The notes below the pieces were generated by a model. That model was not told the DNA's origin, did not search any database, and saw only the letters and a program-made list of their open reading frames with translations. Positions 1 through 8,366 of a stretch of DNA of 20,998 bases are shown one piece after another. Origin of the DNA: Planctomycetota bacterium (lineage in GTDB: Bacteria > Planctomycetota > UBA1135 > GCA-002686595); NCBI GenBank assembly GCA_028823185.1, contig JAPKBY010000003.1, forward strand, positions 1 through 20,998, written 5' to 3'. Numbering within the stretch: the first letter of the stretch is position 1; every line of letters starts with the position of its first letter. Position numbers and translations under genes: made by a program.

Positions 1-1731
1 TCAGCCCTCGCGCTCTTCTGTGAGCGCTCCGATGTCGTGCAAGGACCAGATGCGAGGGTTCTTGATGCGCCGGTACCCGCTCGCTTGATAGCTGGCCTCT
101 GCGAAGAGCTCTAGCCATGAGCGGATCTCATCCAAGCGGATGATCTCGTCGACGTCCATCTGTGAGGCGGCTTGATAGGGGTCCATGTCGCCCTCGATGC
201 GCTCTTCCATGGCTTGCATGCCCGCCTCTATCTTCGCGCGCTCTTCCGGGTCTTCTGTCGCGATCTCGAAGTCTTCGTTCAGCTTGGTGTTGTACGCGGC
301 GATCGCGAGGGTGCGCCCCTCCATGACCGCGAGCCTTGAGATCGGGGTAGCGAGCTGGAAGACCGGGTCATAAGGCATCCCAGCCATCGCGTAGTAGCCA
401 GCGCCAGAGGCCTTGCGCAGGAGCACGGTGCACATCGGCGTCGTGTTCGTGCTGTTCGTGTAGATCAGGTTCGATCCATAACCAAGGAGCCCTTGGCGCT
501 CGGCCTCTACGCCGATGTCAAAGCCAGAGATGTCCTGAAGCCAGACGAGGGGGATGCCGTCGTCATTGCAGGCCCTGCTGAAGAGGCTCGTCTTCGCGAT
601 GCCCTCCTTGTAGAGGATGCCTGCGGGCTTCTTCGCGCCCGGGAAGTCTTTGTCATCGATGAGCCCTTGGCGGTTGGCGACGAAGCCCACATGGAGGCCG
701 TTCACGCGCCCGACGCCTACGAGGATCTCTTGGCCCTTGTGGGGGATGAGCTCCCAGAAGAGGCCGTCATCGACGAGCCGCGCGAGGACCTCCTCCACGT
801 GATAAGTCATGCGATGGTTCGCTGGGAAGAGTCCAGTCAGCTCCATCGGTGAGTGGAGAGGGGCCGAGGGCTCAGCGCCGTGCCGGTGGTAGGGAGCGGC
901 GCTTGAGCTGAGGAGGGCGATCTCATCACGGATGAAGCTGAGAGCTGCAGCGTCATCAGGGACTCGTGCGTCTGCACAGCCCGACTGTTCGACGTGAACA
1001 TCCGCGCCGCCGATGTCGAGGCTGGAGAGATTTTGGCTCTTCGCTCCTTTGATGAGCGCGGCGCCCGCGATGACCATATAGGCCTGCTCGGTCATGACGA
1101 CGCGGTCTGAGATGATCGGCATGTAGCCGCCACCTGCGATGCAATCTCCGAAGACTCCCGCGATCTGAGGGACACCTGCGTCAGAGAGCTCGCTGTTCTT
1201 TTTGAAGATGTGCCCGGCGCCTGTCGCGCCAGGGAAGGAGCGCGCTTGTTCGGGTAGGAAGAGTCCCGAGCAGTCCACGAGATAGACCACAGGCAACCTG
1301 AGCTTGAGCGCCATCTCTTGAGCGCGCTCGATCTTCTCAGGGGTGCGCGGCCACCACGAACCAGAGGCGACGGTGTTGTCATTGGCGATGACGACGACCC
1401 AGCGATCGTGGATCTTTGTGAAGCAGGTGACGACTCCTGCTCCTGGAGATTTTTGTCCGGCGAAGTCTTCTTCAAAGTTGACGAAGGTGCCGACCTCTCG
1501 GATCGGCGCGCCCTCATCTCTCAAGGCGTCTACGCGTTCGCGAGCGGTGAGCTTGCCCTTGGCGTGGACGCGGTCGATATATTTCTCCCCCCAGCCAGCG
1601 TGGACCGCCGCCCTGCGCTCTTCGAGGAGGTCGACTCTCTGTGCGGTGGCGCCAGTGTTTAGCTGGAAGCTCGTCTCACGCAGGAAGTCGCTGCGCTCGC
1701 TGCCGATGGGTTGAAAGGGGATCTTGGCCAT
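1..1731 (-). CDS. Acyl-CoA carboxylase carboxyltransferase subunit (glutaconyl-CoA decarboxylase alpha / PCC beta-like)
   Basis: This complete 576-residue protein belongs to the biotin-dependent carboxyltransferase (crotonase-fold) family. These enzymes move CO2 between carboxybiotin and an acyl-CoA in the cytoplasm. Both halves are visible. The N-terminal half carries the oxyanion-hole region GVFGDCIAGGGYMP (about 192-205) and then GGADVHVEQSGCAD (241-254). The C-terminal half carries VGVGRVNGLHVGFVANRQG (338-356), LVWLQDISGFDIG (395-407) and LRKASGAGYYAMAG (438-451). The second half and the C-terminus (DEIRSWLELFAEASYQ) resemble the alpha subunit of glutaconyl-CoA decarboxylase more than MccB, and the length is close to that family's roughly 587 residues. 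A coupled sodium-pump role would need GcdB-type membrane subunits, and none is in the window, so a carboxylase role is equally possible. No biotin carboxylase or biotin carrier gene is visible here. The ATG at 1731 has only a weak ribosome binding site. Family is certain, substrate is not. Confidence 0.88.
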   Translation of the reverse strand: MAKIPFQPIGSERSDFLRETSFQLNTGATAQRVDLLEERRAAVHAGWGEKYIDRVHAKGKLTARERVDALRDEGAPIREVGTFVNFEEDFAGQKSPGAGVVTCFTKIHDRWVVVIANDNTVASGSWWPRTPEKIERAQEMALKLRLPVVYLVDCSGLFLPEQARSFPGATGAGHIFKKNSELSDAGVPQIAGVFGDCIAGGGYMPIISDRVVMTEQAYMVIAGAALIKGAKSQNLSSLDIGGADVHVEQSGCADARVPDDAAALSFIRDEIALLSSSAAPYHRHGAEPSAPLHSPMELTGLFPANHRMTYHVEEVLARLVDDGLFWELIPHKGQEILVGVGRVNGLHVGFVANRQGLIDDKDFPGAKKPAGILYKEGIAKTSLFSRACNDDGIPLVWLQDISGFDIGVEAERQGLLGYGSNLIYTNSTNTTPMCTVLLRKASGAGYYAMAGMPYDPVFQLATPISRLAVMEGRTLAIAAYNTKLNEDFEIATEDPEERAKIEAGMQAMEERIEGDMDPYQAASQMDVDEIIRLDEIRSWLELFAEASYQASGYRRIKNPRIWSLHDIGALTEEREG

Positions 1732-1839
1732 TATGTTCCGAATGTTGGATCGCTGATGACGAGAGGATATCAGGCAGAGACCTCTGGATCGTTGCGCGAG
1801 GGCCCTGCTGTGACCGAAACTCTCAGATACGGTCCATCA

Positions 1840-3756
1840 ATGCCTCTCGCCACACTCCTCCTCGCCCTCTTCTCTCTCCCGCTCCTCGCGGCGGGTCCCG
1901 CAGACGATCTGCTCGAGCTGAGCTCTGTGGATGCCAGGACTCGCGAGCTCGCGACGCGGCGCCTCTGCGCAGAGCTACGGCCAGAGCAAGAGCTGGCCTT
2001 GATCGCGTTGGCTGGAGAGGCTGACTTCGAGCTAGAGCGAAGGATCACACGCATCCTCGCCGCTAGGGATGAGCGGCTCCCTCTGATCTTGGAGCTCTTC
2101 GGTGATAAGTCTTCTCACAGTCGGTTGATCGCGAGAGCTGCCTTTGTCGAGCTGCTCTCGAGGTGGAACCCCTCCTATGCGACCGAAGCGATCTCCGGCG
2201 AGCGCTTGAAGTCTCTGCTCTATCACTCACAGCGAGGTCTCGTTCATCTCCCTGCGAGCGTGGGGAAGCCTGCTGCTCTCTTTGAGCGCCTCGCGCAAGG
2301 GGCGCGTCTTGGTCTCCCGCTCGTCATCGACCGAGGCGTCGACTTAATCCCGAGCCGCTCGATGAGCTCCTTTCAAGGAGCGCCTCTCGAGTTGTTAGAC
2401 GAGCTCTGCGCTCAGAACAAATTGAGCTATCAACTGCACGGGCTGCCAGTCGATGCCAGTGGCCTCGGGCAGAGCACTGGACAATGGATCCGAGTCTCTG
2501 CCGCCAGGGATGCTGGTCTCTCCTCTAGTGATGAGCTCTTGCTCTTGTGGGCGTTGCGCGTCAGAGCGGGTGCATCTGATGCGCTAGCGTCGGCACGAGC
2601 GCTCGCGAACACCGGCTGGCCTGCGCCGCTGCTTTGGTTCGAAGAGAGGTGGCGTGAGAGAGGGGACAGGGTCGCGCTCTCAGGTCTCTTGACGGCTGCG
2701 TCAAAGGGTCGCTGTGCCCTTGTCTTGACCGAGCTTGATACGCAAATAGCGATCCGTGAGCGCTTGGATGAGCTCGCTGAGGGTGAGGTGGATCAGCAAG
2801 CTATGGCGGAGATCGAGGAGATCGCGCGGGGGATCGCGCGGGTGGCCTCGAGGTCTGCTACGGGGGAAGATTTGAGCGAGGTCTGGCAGAGCGCTTCAAG
2901 GGAGACTCCACGCTTAGGGCTTTGGGCACGTCTGGTCGTCTTGGAGGGACAGCGGAGCGGCGCTTGTGAGCTCACGAGGAGAGTCCTCTCAGAGGGCGTG
3001 AGCCGCGACCCCGAGCTCTGGTTTCGCGCGCTCAGGGCGCTCGTCGCTGATCTGCAGGGGAGCTCAGATCTGGATTGGACGGAGCTTGAGTTTCCGCTTG
3101 ATGAGCTCGTTGGGTTGGCTACAAGACCTGGCCTCGGTCGCGCTCTGCATCAGCTAGGGATGGAGTCCGGAGCGCTGAGCGCCTGCGCAGGCCTCGAGCT
3201 CTTGCGGGCAGAGCTCGCCTTGCGTGAAGGAGAGAGCTGCGGCGAGCTCCTCTATTCAGCTTGGATGGAGAGCGAGCGAGGAGCAGCGCTAGAGCCGCTC
3301 CTTGTTCAGTGGAGGGTCGAGTTCGGGCGTTCACGAGTCGCGCTCGCCTTGAAGGATCTAGAGCTCTCAGAGGAAGAAGCCGAGAGCTGGGAGCGGCTCT
3401 TAGAGCTCTCTGGAGTGCTTCGGCCAGGATCGACAGGTGATGCTGGCGATGATCTCCAGAAGCTCGCGTGTAGGGCTGGAGGAGCTGGTGGCGCAGAACT
3501 CAGAGGGCTCCTCTTAGAGGAGCTCTCGATGGTGGATCCTTCTGCCTCAGAAGAGCTGGAGGAGCTCTGGATGGCGTGGCGTAGGGTCGCTTGGGCCTTG
3601 CAGGAGAGCGGTCAGGAGGAGGCGCTGCGGTCCTTTGAGATCCAAACTGCAGCTGAGGCTGTTGAGAATGAGTTCCTTCGTGAGCTCTTGCGTGACTTCC
3701 CTCCTGCCCCGAGAGGTCTCCATAAGGCTCTCGATGTGGGGCTTTTACGTCAATAA
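1840..3756 (+). CDS. Secreted alpha-helical (HEAT-like) repeat protein with an STN-like segment
   Basis: The protein has 638 residues from the ATG at 1840. That start is preferred because it opens directly onto a signal peptide (MPLATLLLALFSLPLLAAG) followed by the mature protein. The frame is open further upstream to 1711, but a start there would put a non-signal leader in front and overlap the divergent carboxyltransferase. A GTG at 1810 is a possible alternative. Residues 20-115 form short amphipathic helices like HEAT repeats. Residues about 159-220 (PLVIDRGVDL, then APLELLDELCAQNKLSYQL, then WIRVSAA) resemble the STN / secretin short domain: strand, helix, 'L-y' strand, strand. The rest is Leu/Glu/Arg-rich and almost entirely helical. 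No catalytic motif is seen. It is probably periplasmic. The function is unknown, and the next gene is more than 100 bases downstream. Confidence 0.75.
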   Translation: MPLATLLLALFSLPLLAAGPADDLLELSSVDARTRELATRRLCAELRPEQELALIALAGEADFELERRITRILAARDERLPLILELFGDKSSHSRLIARAAFVELLSRWNPSYATEAISGERLKSLLYHSQRGLVHLPASVGKPAALFERLAQGARLGLPLVIDRGVDLIPSRSMSSFQGAPLELLDELCAQNKLSYQLHGLPVDASGLGQSTGQWIRVSAARDAGLSSSDELLLLWALRVRAGASDALASARALANTGWPAPLLWFEERWRERGDRVALSGLLTAASKGRCALVLTELDTQIAIRERLDELAEGEVDQQAMAEIEEIARGIARVASRSATGEDLSEVWQSASRETPRLGLWARLVVLEGQRSGACELTRRVLSEGVSRDPELWFRALRALVADLQGSSDLDWTELEFPLDELVGLATRPGLGRALHQLGMESGALSACAGLELLRAELALREGESCGELLYSAWMESERGAALEPLLVQWRVEFGRSRVALALKDLELSEEEAESWERLLELSGVLRPGSTGDAGDDLQKLACRAGGAGGAELRGLLLEELSMVDPSASEELEELWMAWRRVAWALQESGQEEALRSFEIQTAAEAVENEFLRELLRDFPPAPRGLHKALDVGLLRQ

Positions 3757-3843
3757 GGGGGTCTTCAGTCCCGTGAGAGCGTCCGAGGAGCTTCGAGGTC
3801 CCGAATTTTCTCCGACGAGGGGTCCTTTACGACCGAAAGAGAG

Positions 3844-3859
3844 GGTGAGACCTCTCACC
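3844..3859 (+). promoter_or_regulatory. Small hairpin just upstream of the BY-kinase-like gene
   Basis: GGTGAG (3844-3849) and CTCACC (3854-3859) form a perfect 6-bp stem around a 4-base loop. The stem partly covers the only purine-rich, Shine-Dalgarno-like stretch (GAGAGGGTGAGA, 3839-3850) ahead of the next gene. No T-tract follows, so an intrinsic terminator is unlikely. Control of translation start is a guess, and chance is a real alternative for a 6-bp stem. Confidence 0.25.
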
Positions 3860-3870
3860 AAGTGAAACCT

Positions 3871-4590
3871 ATGGCAAAGAAGACAATTCAACCCACGACT
3901 CTCAGTCAGGCCGAGCCCGATGAGGCTAGAGATGTCACGATCAAGGGCGACGAGCTCTCGCTCGCGAGCGACCCTCGTGGCCGAGTCGCTGAGCAGTTCC
4001 GAGGTCTGCGCAACTCTGTCGTCGCTCTCAACCCTGAGGGTGCGCCACGCTCAGTCGTCTTGACCTCCTCCGTGGCAGGTGAAGGAAAGACGATCGCTAC
4101 GATCAATCTGGGACTCGCCCTCGCGGAGCTGCCCGGCACAGAGGTGCTGCTCCTTGACGCGAACCTTCACTCCCCAGGCATAGAGGAGAAGCTCGGGCTC
4201 CCTCGTCGCCAGGGGCTCGCTGATGTTCTCTCAGGCAGCTGCCCGATTGACAGCGCGATCAGGGCGACCTCCGTTGGCGGCGTGCATGTCATGGGAGCTG
4301 GAAACCTCCCGGATAATCCCTCTCAACTCTTGGGCTCGGAGCGCATGCGCACCGTCCTCGGTTCGCTCAAGCGTCGCTTCACCTATGTCTTGATCGATAC
4401 TCCTGAGGCGCTCCGCATCTCTGATGCGAGCCTCATCGGCGGCATCGCTGACGGGATCGTGCTCGTCGTTCGCCTCGGGCTGACGCCGCGACATCAGGTT
4501 GAGCAAACGCACAACACACTCGAAGCCCTCGGCGGCAACGTCCTCGGCACCTGCTTGACGGGTGCAGAAGAAGAGAACAGCTACGACTGA
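3871..4590 (+). CDS. CpsD/CapB-type P-loop ATPase (BY-kinase-like), orphan
   Basis: This 239-residue cytosolic protein belongs to the bacterial tyrosine-kinase / MinD-ParA-like P-loop branch. Visible motifs are an AEQFRGLRNSV segment equivalent to the family's 'EaFRtLRtni', a Walker A loop VAGEGKT with its lysine at residue 73, a Walker A' strand VLLLDANLHSP and a Walker B strand YVLIDTPE. True BY-kinases end in a cluster of tyrosines that are autophosphorylated, but here the C-terminus has a single tyrosine (SYD). The Walker A' motif reads DANL rather than the usual DADLR. No Wzc/Wzz-like membrane activator or polysaccharide gene is nearby. It may therefore be a nonclassical BY-kinase or a related ATPase. 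ATG 3871 was chosen over an in-frame GTG at 3862, and neither has a well-placed ribosome binding site. The stop lies 18 bases from the convergent SprT-like gene. Confidence 0.85.
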   Translation: MAKKTIQPTTLSQAEPDEARDVTIKGDELSLASDPRGRVAEQFRGLRNSVVALNPEGAPRSVVLTSSVAGEGKTIATINLGLALAELPGTEVLLLDANLHSPGIEEKLGLPRRQGLADVLSGSCPIDSAIRATSVGGVHVMGAGNLPDNPSQLLGSERMRTVLGSLKRRFTYVLIDTPEALRISDASLIGGIADGIVLVVRLGLTPRHQVEQTHNTLEALGGNVLGTCLTGAEEENSYD

Positions 4591-4632
4591 TCCTTCTCCG
4601 CCGATCGCTCAGCTCAGTGAGCCTCGGATCAG
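4587..4632. terminator. Possible bidirectional terminator between convergent genes
   Basis: CTGATCC (4587-4593) and GGATCAG (4626-4632) are a 7-bp inverted repeat. They enclose a second dyad, GCTCA (4607-4611) with TGAGC (4618-4622). The element straddles the junction of two convergent genes, where a shared terminator would be expected. There is no clear T-tract on either side and part of it is coding, so this is tentative. Confidence 0.25.
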
Positions 4633-5370
4633 CTTTCCTGTCCGCGCTGAGCGGATCAGGCGTGAGATGTGGGCCTTCTCCCAGCGCGTCACTCGCAAAA
4701 AGTCCGGGTGCGCTGCCTCTCTCTTGCGAAACTCTGCCCCGTGATGGATGAGGCGCCTTCCGACGCGCCTCGAAGGTATGACGGCGTGGAGAAACTCGTG
4801 GAAGACGACGAAAGCGACGACCCACTCTGGGACCGCGGCTTGGTCGAGCACCGAGTGAATCCTCACGAGCTCCCTTGATGCGTCATAGCTCCCAAGGCGA
4901 AGACCGCGACGCGCGGTGCTGCGCTTCTTTGGGGTCCAAGTGATGGCCGGTGTCTTTTGATCGACGAGCTCAAGGGCGAGGTGTTCGTTGATGACCCTCT
5001 CTGAGATCTCATCGAGGCGATGCTGGTCTCCGATAGCTCTCGTCTTGCTAGGCAGCGGGACAGGGTCGACTCGTAGACGATCAATCCAAGCGTCTAGCCT
5101 CTGGCAAGCCGCGCGTGAGCGACGCCCGTTGCGCAACCAGCTCGCGAGGTCTTCCCACACCTCTGTGTCGGCGTCTTCGAAGCTCTTGTGGAGGATGATG
5201 ACGCGACCTCCCTTGAGGTGAGGCTCGCGCTTTAGCTCCGCCTTCGTTGGGCTACGGGCGACGACGGGTTGGGTGCCTGAGCGCCCGAATCGGAGCTTTA
5301 CGGGGAGGCCTAGGATTAGCGCAAGGCTATCTCTGCGCTCTTCAATCGGGGGAGTGAACAGGTCGGGCAC
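4609..5370 (-). CDS. SprT/YgjP-like zinc metallopeptidase-fold protein
   Basis: This 253-residue protein carries a gluzincin-type HExxH motif, VFHEFLHAVIP, with H191, E192 and H195. It is followed by RLIHHGAEFRKRE (about 207-219), where H210 is the likely third zinc ligand, as in SprT-like and YgjP/M48-like domains. The first ~110 residues are basic and lack a recognisable domain. The middle (about 111-180) carries strands such as PAITWTP and LGSYDASRELVRIHSVLD, typical of the region before the active helix in this fold. No signal peptide is seen, so it is probably cytosolic. Start is GTG at 5370 with no clear ribosome binding site. Bacterial members are mostly uncharacterised, so peptidase activity is inferred from the motif only. 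Confidence 0.75.
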   Translation of the reverse strand: MPDLFTPPIEERRDSLALILGLPVKLRFGRSGTQPVVARSPTKAELKREPHLKGGRVIILHKSFEDADTEVWEDLASWLRNGRRSRAACQRLDAWIDRLRVDPVPLPSKTRAIGDQHRLDEISERVINEHLALELVDQKTPAITWTPKKRSTARRGLRLGSYDASRELVRIHSVLDQAAVPEWVVAFVVFHEFLHAVIPSRRVGRRLIHHGAEFRKREAAHPDFLRVTRWEKAHISRLIRSARTGKLIRGSLS

Positions 5371-5438
5371 CGCTGCACTCTAGCAACAGATCGCGGCCGT
5401 TCCGCGGGCTAGTCTGCTCGCTCTCATGGCGTGCACCT

Positions 5439-5489
5439 CCTTGGCGCTTTCTGCGCTCGGCCAAGGCTAGCGCTCTTCGAGCGGGGCTA
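5439..5489 (-). terminator. Pair of hairpins after the repeat-protein gene
   Basis: Two inverted repeats lie at and just beyond the stop codon of the gene ending at 5487. TAGC+GCTC (5468-5475) pairs with GAGC (5479-5482) and GCTA (5486-5489), with a 3-base bulge. CCTTGGC (5439-5445) pairs with GCCAAGG (5460-5466) across a 14-base loop. Their position suits transcription termination of the minus-strand gene, but neither is followed by a T-tract. They also separate this gene from the downstream SprT-like gene. Confidence 0.3.
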
Positions 5490-7547
5490 TCTCTTCGGGG
5501 TCTTCTTGGGGAACTGGAGAGGCTTCTTGCCTGTCAGATTGCCCGTGCTCGGACTGAGGTCTGCTCCAGAGGGTGCCTTGCGGCCCGCTCCGATGCGCAT
5601 GTCGATGTTGGCCTCTTGGCCTTCGCGGACGCTGACGCGCTGTTCGCTGCGTTGCTGATCTACGAGTCCACCAAAGACGTCGTCGCCTGGATCAGAGCGC
5701 ATAGCCATGACCTTGTAGCTGCCTGCTGGGACGTTGGGGAAGCTGTACCTTCCAGTTGAGGAAGACTTCGTCTCTCTCGCCTCGAAGTAGCTGGCAGGTC
5801 GACCATCAGTCTTCAGTGTGACGCGAGCCCCCACGATGGGTTGGCCAGCTTGATCTACGACCAAGCCTCCGACTGCGCCTCCGCTTGTGAGCTGGAGAGC
5901 GCCGAGATCAGTGTCTCTGTCTTCCAAGACGAGCACGTCTTTTTTGACCTCGCGGGAATGACCGGGCGCCTGAATACGGAGCTGATAGTTCGTTGGCGTG
6001 AGACCTGTGAGCTTGAAGTTCCCCTTCTTGTTTGTGCGGACCTTCTTTGATGAGGCGTTGGTGGGGAAGAGATCGCCGAGAGCTCTCGTGAATGCGTCGT
6101 CCGTAAAGGTGTTGTCGTGGGTCGAGATCAAGGCTCCTTTGAGCGGTTGGCCATCAGAGCCGACGACTCTGCCTGTGATCGATCCACCCTTGGTGGCTTC
6201 GACAGTGATTCCTGCGATGACTTGCCCTTGGGAGACGCTGAAGCGCGAAGAGGAGGAGGCTGCGAAGCCTTGTGCAGAGGCCTCGATGACGTAGCTACCA
6301 GGCGGCACGTTGGTGAGATTGAACTCTCCTAGAGGGTTGCGGAAGTCAGCCCGGATCTCTGTTGGGCTCGTGACTTCGGTGTTCTCATAAGCTGTTCGCA
6401 GGACGCAGGTGAAGGTCACGAGCGGCTCTCCGGTCCTCTTCGAGACGACTCGGCCAGAGACGCTGGCTTGCGGTGTGAGCTCTAACACGAGGCCAGTGCT
6501 GCCTGTTTGGACTCGCTGAGCGCGCTCGGGGCGATAGCCGACGGCTGAGACAGCGATGGTGTACTGGCCTGGGTTGAGATGCTCCAAGCAGAACTGACCG
6601 TCAACGTCAGTCAAGGTGAAGTCTCTGCTCTGTGTGTTGCCGGTGGAGTAAGAGAGCGCGATCACTTGCGCGCCTTCGACGGGCATGTTGTTGGAGCCGA
6701 TCACTCGTCCGCAGATCATCTCTGCGACCTCTAGCTGTACGTCGCGTTCGAAGCGCTTCGCTCCAGCCATCTTGATGCCACCGAGGAGAACGCTCCCATA
6801 ACCATCTGCTGAGACGAGCAGAGTGCGTTGTCCGTTCGGGCAATTGGTGATCTCATAACGTCCAAAGTTGTCAGACGTCGCGGTCATGCGGTCGGGGCTG
6901 GGCTGGTTACCAAGACCCGCTAACATTCCGTCCAAGTGAATCGTCGCGCCCGGGACAGGGTTGTTGCCGGTGTCAGAGATGAGGCCCGTGAGCGTCGCTC
7001 CTTGAGTGAGCGTGATGGGGGGCTCTTCAAAAGGTCCGGTGACGCCTACGCGCACGCTGCCGACCTCTTTGCGGGTGTAGTCTTCGTGGTCAACGATGAG
7101 GGTGTAGTTCTCATTCGCTTCGATTCCGACGAAGCGAAAGTTGCCATCGCTGCCTGTGACCGTCTGCGTGTCACCGCTCGTGTCGATCGGGTCGTTGACG
7201 AAGGCCATCGCTTGTAAGGGGCGCATGCTCAGAGTGACCGTCGCTCCTCCGACCGGGTCGCCGGAGTCAGATCGGACGCTCCCGAGGAGCTCGTTCTCGT
7301 AGGGAGAGAGCTCTCCATCAAGGGTCTCCTCTGCGGCGGCTTGTGACCCGTCAGCGATGGGGGCAGCCGTTCTGGATGAGCCGTTGTTTGTAGGGAGCGC
7401 CAGCTCAGATTGAGACGCGTCTGGAGTGACGAGCGTCGGACCACCAGCGATGTCCTCGAGCTGGTTCTCGTTTGAGCCATTTGTGAGCGCCAAGACGAGG
7501 GCTGTGACGGCGGAAAGGACCAGCAGGATGACGACTGAGGGCTTCAT
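5487..7547 (-). CDS. Surface/periplasmic protein of six carboxypeptidase-regulatory-like repeats
   Basis: The 686-residue protein starts with a single hydrophobic helix (about 4-21, VVILLVLSAVTALVLAL) that acts as signal peptide or anchor. A low-complexity Ser/Asn/Ala linker runs to about residue 80. Then come six beta-sandwich repeats of the CarboxypepD_reg family, starting near residues 87, 184, 277, 362, 456 and 557. Each shows the pattern 'G.V....G.P..GA.V' and most end in 'G.Y.f..vp.G.Y.v.a...GY'. Examples are GRVVGSDGQPLKGALIS and GLVVDQAGQPIVGARVTLK. The last ~35 residues are basic (ending KKTPKR). No enzyme domain is present. Such modules are usually structural or binding domains of exported proteins. 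The ATG at 7547 is the only plausible start. Likely transcribed alone, since hairpins follow the stop. Confidence 0.85.
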   Translation of the reverse strand: MKPSVVILLVLSAVTALVLALTNGSNENQLEDIAGGPTLVTPDASQSELALPTNNGSSRTAAPIADGSQAAAEETLDGELSPYENELLGSVRSDSGDPVGGATVTLSMRPLQAMAFVNDPIDTSGDTQTVTGSDGNFRFVGIEANENYTLIVDHEDYTRKEVGSVRVGVTGPFEEPPITLTQGATLTGLISDTGNNPVPGATIHLDGMLAGLGNQPSPDRMTATSDNFGRYEITNCPNGQRTLLVSADGYGSVLLGGIKMAGAKRFERDVQLEVAEMICGRVIGSNNMPVEGAQVIALSYSTGNTQSRDFTLTDVDGQFCLEHLNPGQYTIAVSAVGYRPERAQRVQTGSTGLVLELTPQASVSGRVVSKRTGEPLVTFTCVLRTAYENTEVTSPTEIRADFRNPLGEFNLTNVPPGSYVIEASAQGFAASSSSRFSVSQGQVIAGITVEATKGGSITGRVVGSDGQPLKGALISTHDNTFTDDAFTRALGDLFPTNASSKKVRTNKKGNFKLTGLTPTNYQLRIQAPGHSREVKKDVLVLEDRDTDLGALQLTSGGAVGGLVVDQAGQPIVGARVTLKTDGRPASYFEARETKSSSTGRYSFPNVPAGSYKVMAMRSDPGDDVFGGLVDQQRSEQRVSVREGQEANIDMRIGAGRKAPSGADLSPSTGNLTGKKPLQFPKKTPKR

Positions 7548-7656
7548 GGGTTGATTATGTGTGAGATCTCGACTGTTTCAGCACTAAGAGACGCTTCTTG
7601 AGGCTTGGCATTCCCGCGAGCTTGGATCTTCGCGCTGCTTGTGTAACAAAATGGGG

Positions 7657-8193
7657 TCAGGTGGCCTTAACGCTCGCTTTAGTGTCGTGGATATCCTCGA
7701 TCGCAGGTCCAGGCCACCAAGACTCTAGGCGGCTTAAAAAGGCCAAGAAGAGTGAAAAGAGGACGACTTCGAAGTCCATACGGCGGTAAACGTCGACTCT
7801 GGGAGAGGCTCCTAGGTGGACCTTTGCCATACGGCCTGTTTTGGGGGCGTGGAGCGTCCATCCGGGAGAGAAGTTCTCCAGAGGGACGAGTCGCATCGCT
7901 CTCGTTCCAGTCGAGAGGTCGATTATGCGGCCAATGAAGGACCAGCGCAGGGAGGCGCCGAGCCACTCTCTACCTTCACTCCAGAGGGAGAATTGACTAC
8001 GGAGGATGCCTGGATCGCGCCTTATATCGATCTTTTCGCCCTTTATGGGGGCGTAGGCGGCGCCGTTGATCATTCCCCAGCGATTTCTCCTCAGGGTGAG
8101 GGTGCCTAGATCTCCTTCGGGGCCGGAGATATGAAGAACGGGGCTCCAGGAGCCCTTGGCACGAAATGAATAGGATGCGGTGGGTTCGGACAT
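7657..8193 (-). CDS. LURP-one/tubby-like fold protein, function unknown
   Basis: The 178-residue protein is rich in beta strands, of the type seen in LURP-one-related / tubby C-terminal / scramblase-like proteins: YSFRAKG (8-14), LHISGPEGDLGTLTLRRN (20-37), WGMINGAAY (39-47), FSLWSEGREWLGASLRWSF (68-86) and MRLVPLENF (100-108). It ends with a hydrophobic helix (about 142-154, EVVLFSLFLAFLS), which in this fold is the buried central helix. No signal peptide or catalytic motif is visible, so it is probably cytosolic or membrane-associated. The family match is by pattern only and the function is unknown. It starts with ATG at 8193 without a clear ribosome binding site. Confidence 0.6.
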   Translation of the reverse strand: MSEPTASYSFRAKGSWSPVLHISGPEGDLGTLTLRRNRWGMINGAAYAPIKGEKIDIRRDPGILRSQFSLWSEGREWLGASLRWSFIGRIIDLSTGTRAMRLVPLENFSPGWTLHAPKTGRMAKVHLGASPRVDVYRRMDFEVVLFSLFLAFLSRLESWWPGPAIEDIHDTKASVKAT

Positions 8194-8272
8194 GGCATTG
8201 GTGGTGGGGCCATAGCAGACCCTTCATCCGAACTATCGGGTGTCTATGTTGTCCTCCTTGGGGTCTTTCCGT

Positions 8273-8288
8273 GCGTCCTTGTGGACGC
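8273..8288. repeat. Short hairpin in the MerR / LURP-like intergenic region
   Basis: GCGTCC (8273-8278) and GGACGC (8283-8288) form a 6-bp stem with a TTGT loop, extendable by two G-T wobble pairs. It lies about 80 bases beyond the MerR stop on the minus strand and about 80 bases upstream of the LURP-like start. It could be a terminator for the former or a leader element for the latter. There is no T-tract. Confidence 0.25.
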
Positions 8289-8366
8289 GTCGCGAAGGAG
8301 GGTCAATTGAGGGTCTGCTCTGTGGTGCCTTAGAGGACCCGATAGCTTGAGAAAGCCCGTGATTAC

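Noticed and set aside
1711..1839. Longer N-terminus for the secreted helical-repeat protein
   Set aside because: A start at 1711 would overlap the divergent carboxyltransferase and bury the signal peptide 43 residues inside the protein.
7548..7656. Search for a small RNA or tRNA in the gap between the LURP-like and repeat-protein genes
   Set aside because: No cloverleaf, strong stem or promoter was seen; only 4-bp stems were found.
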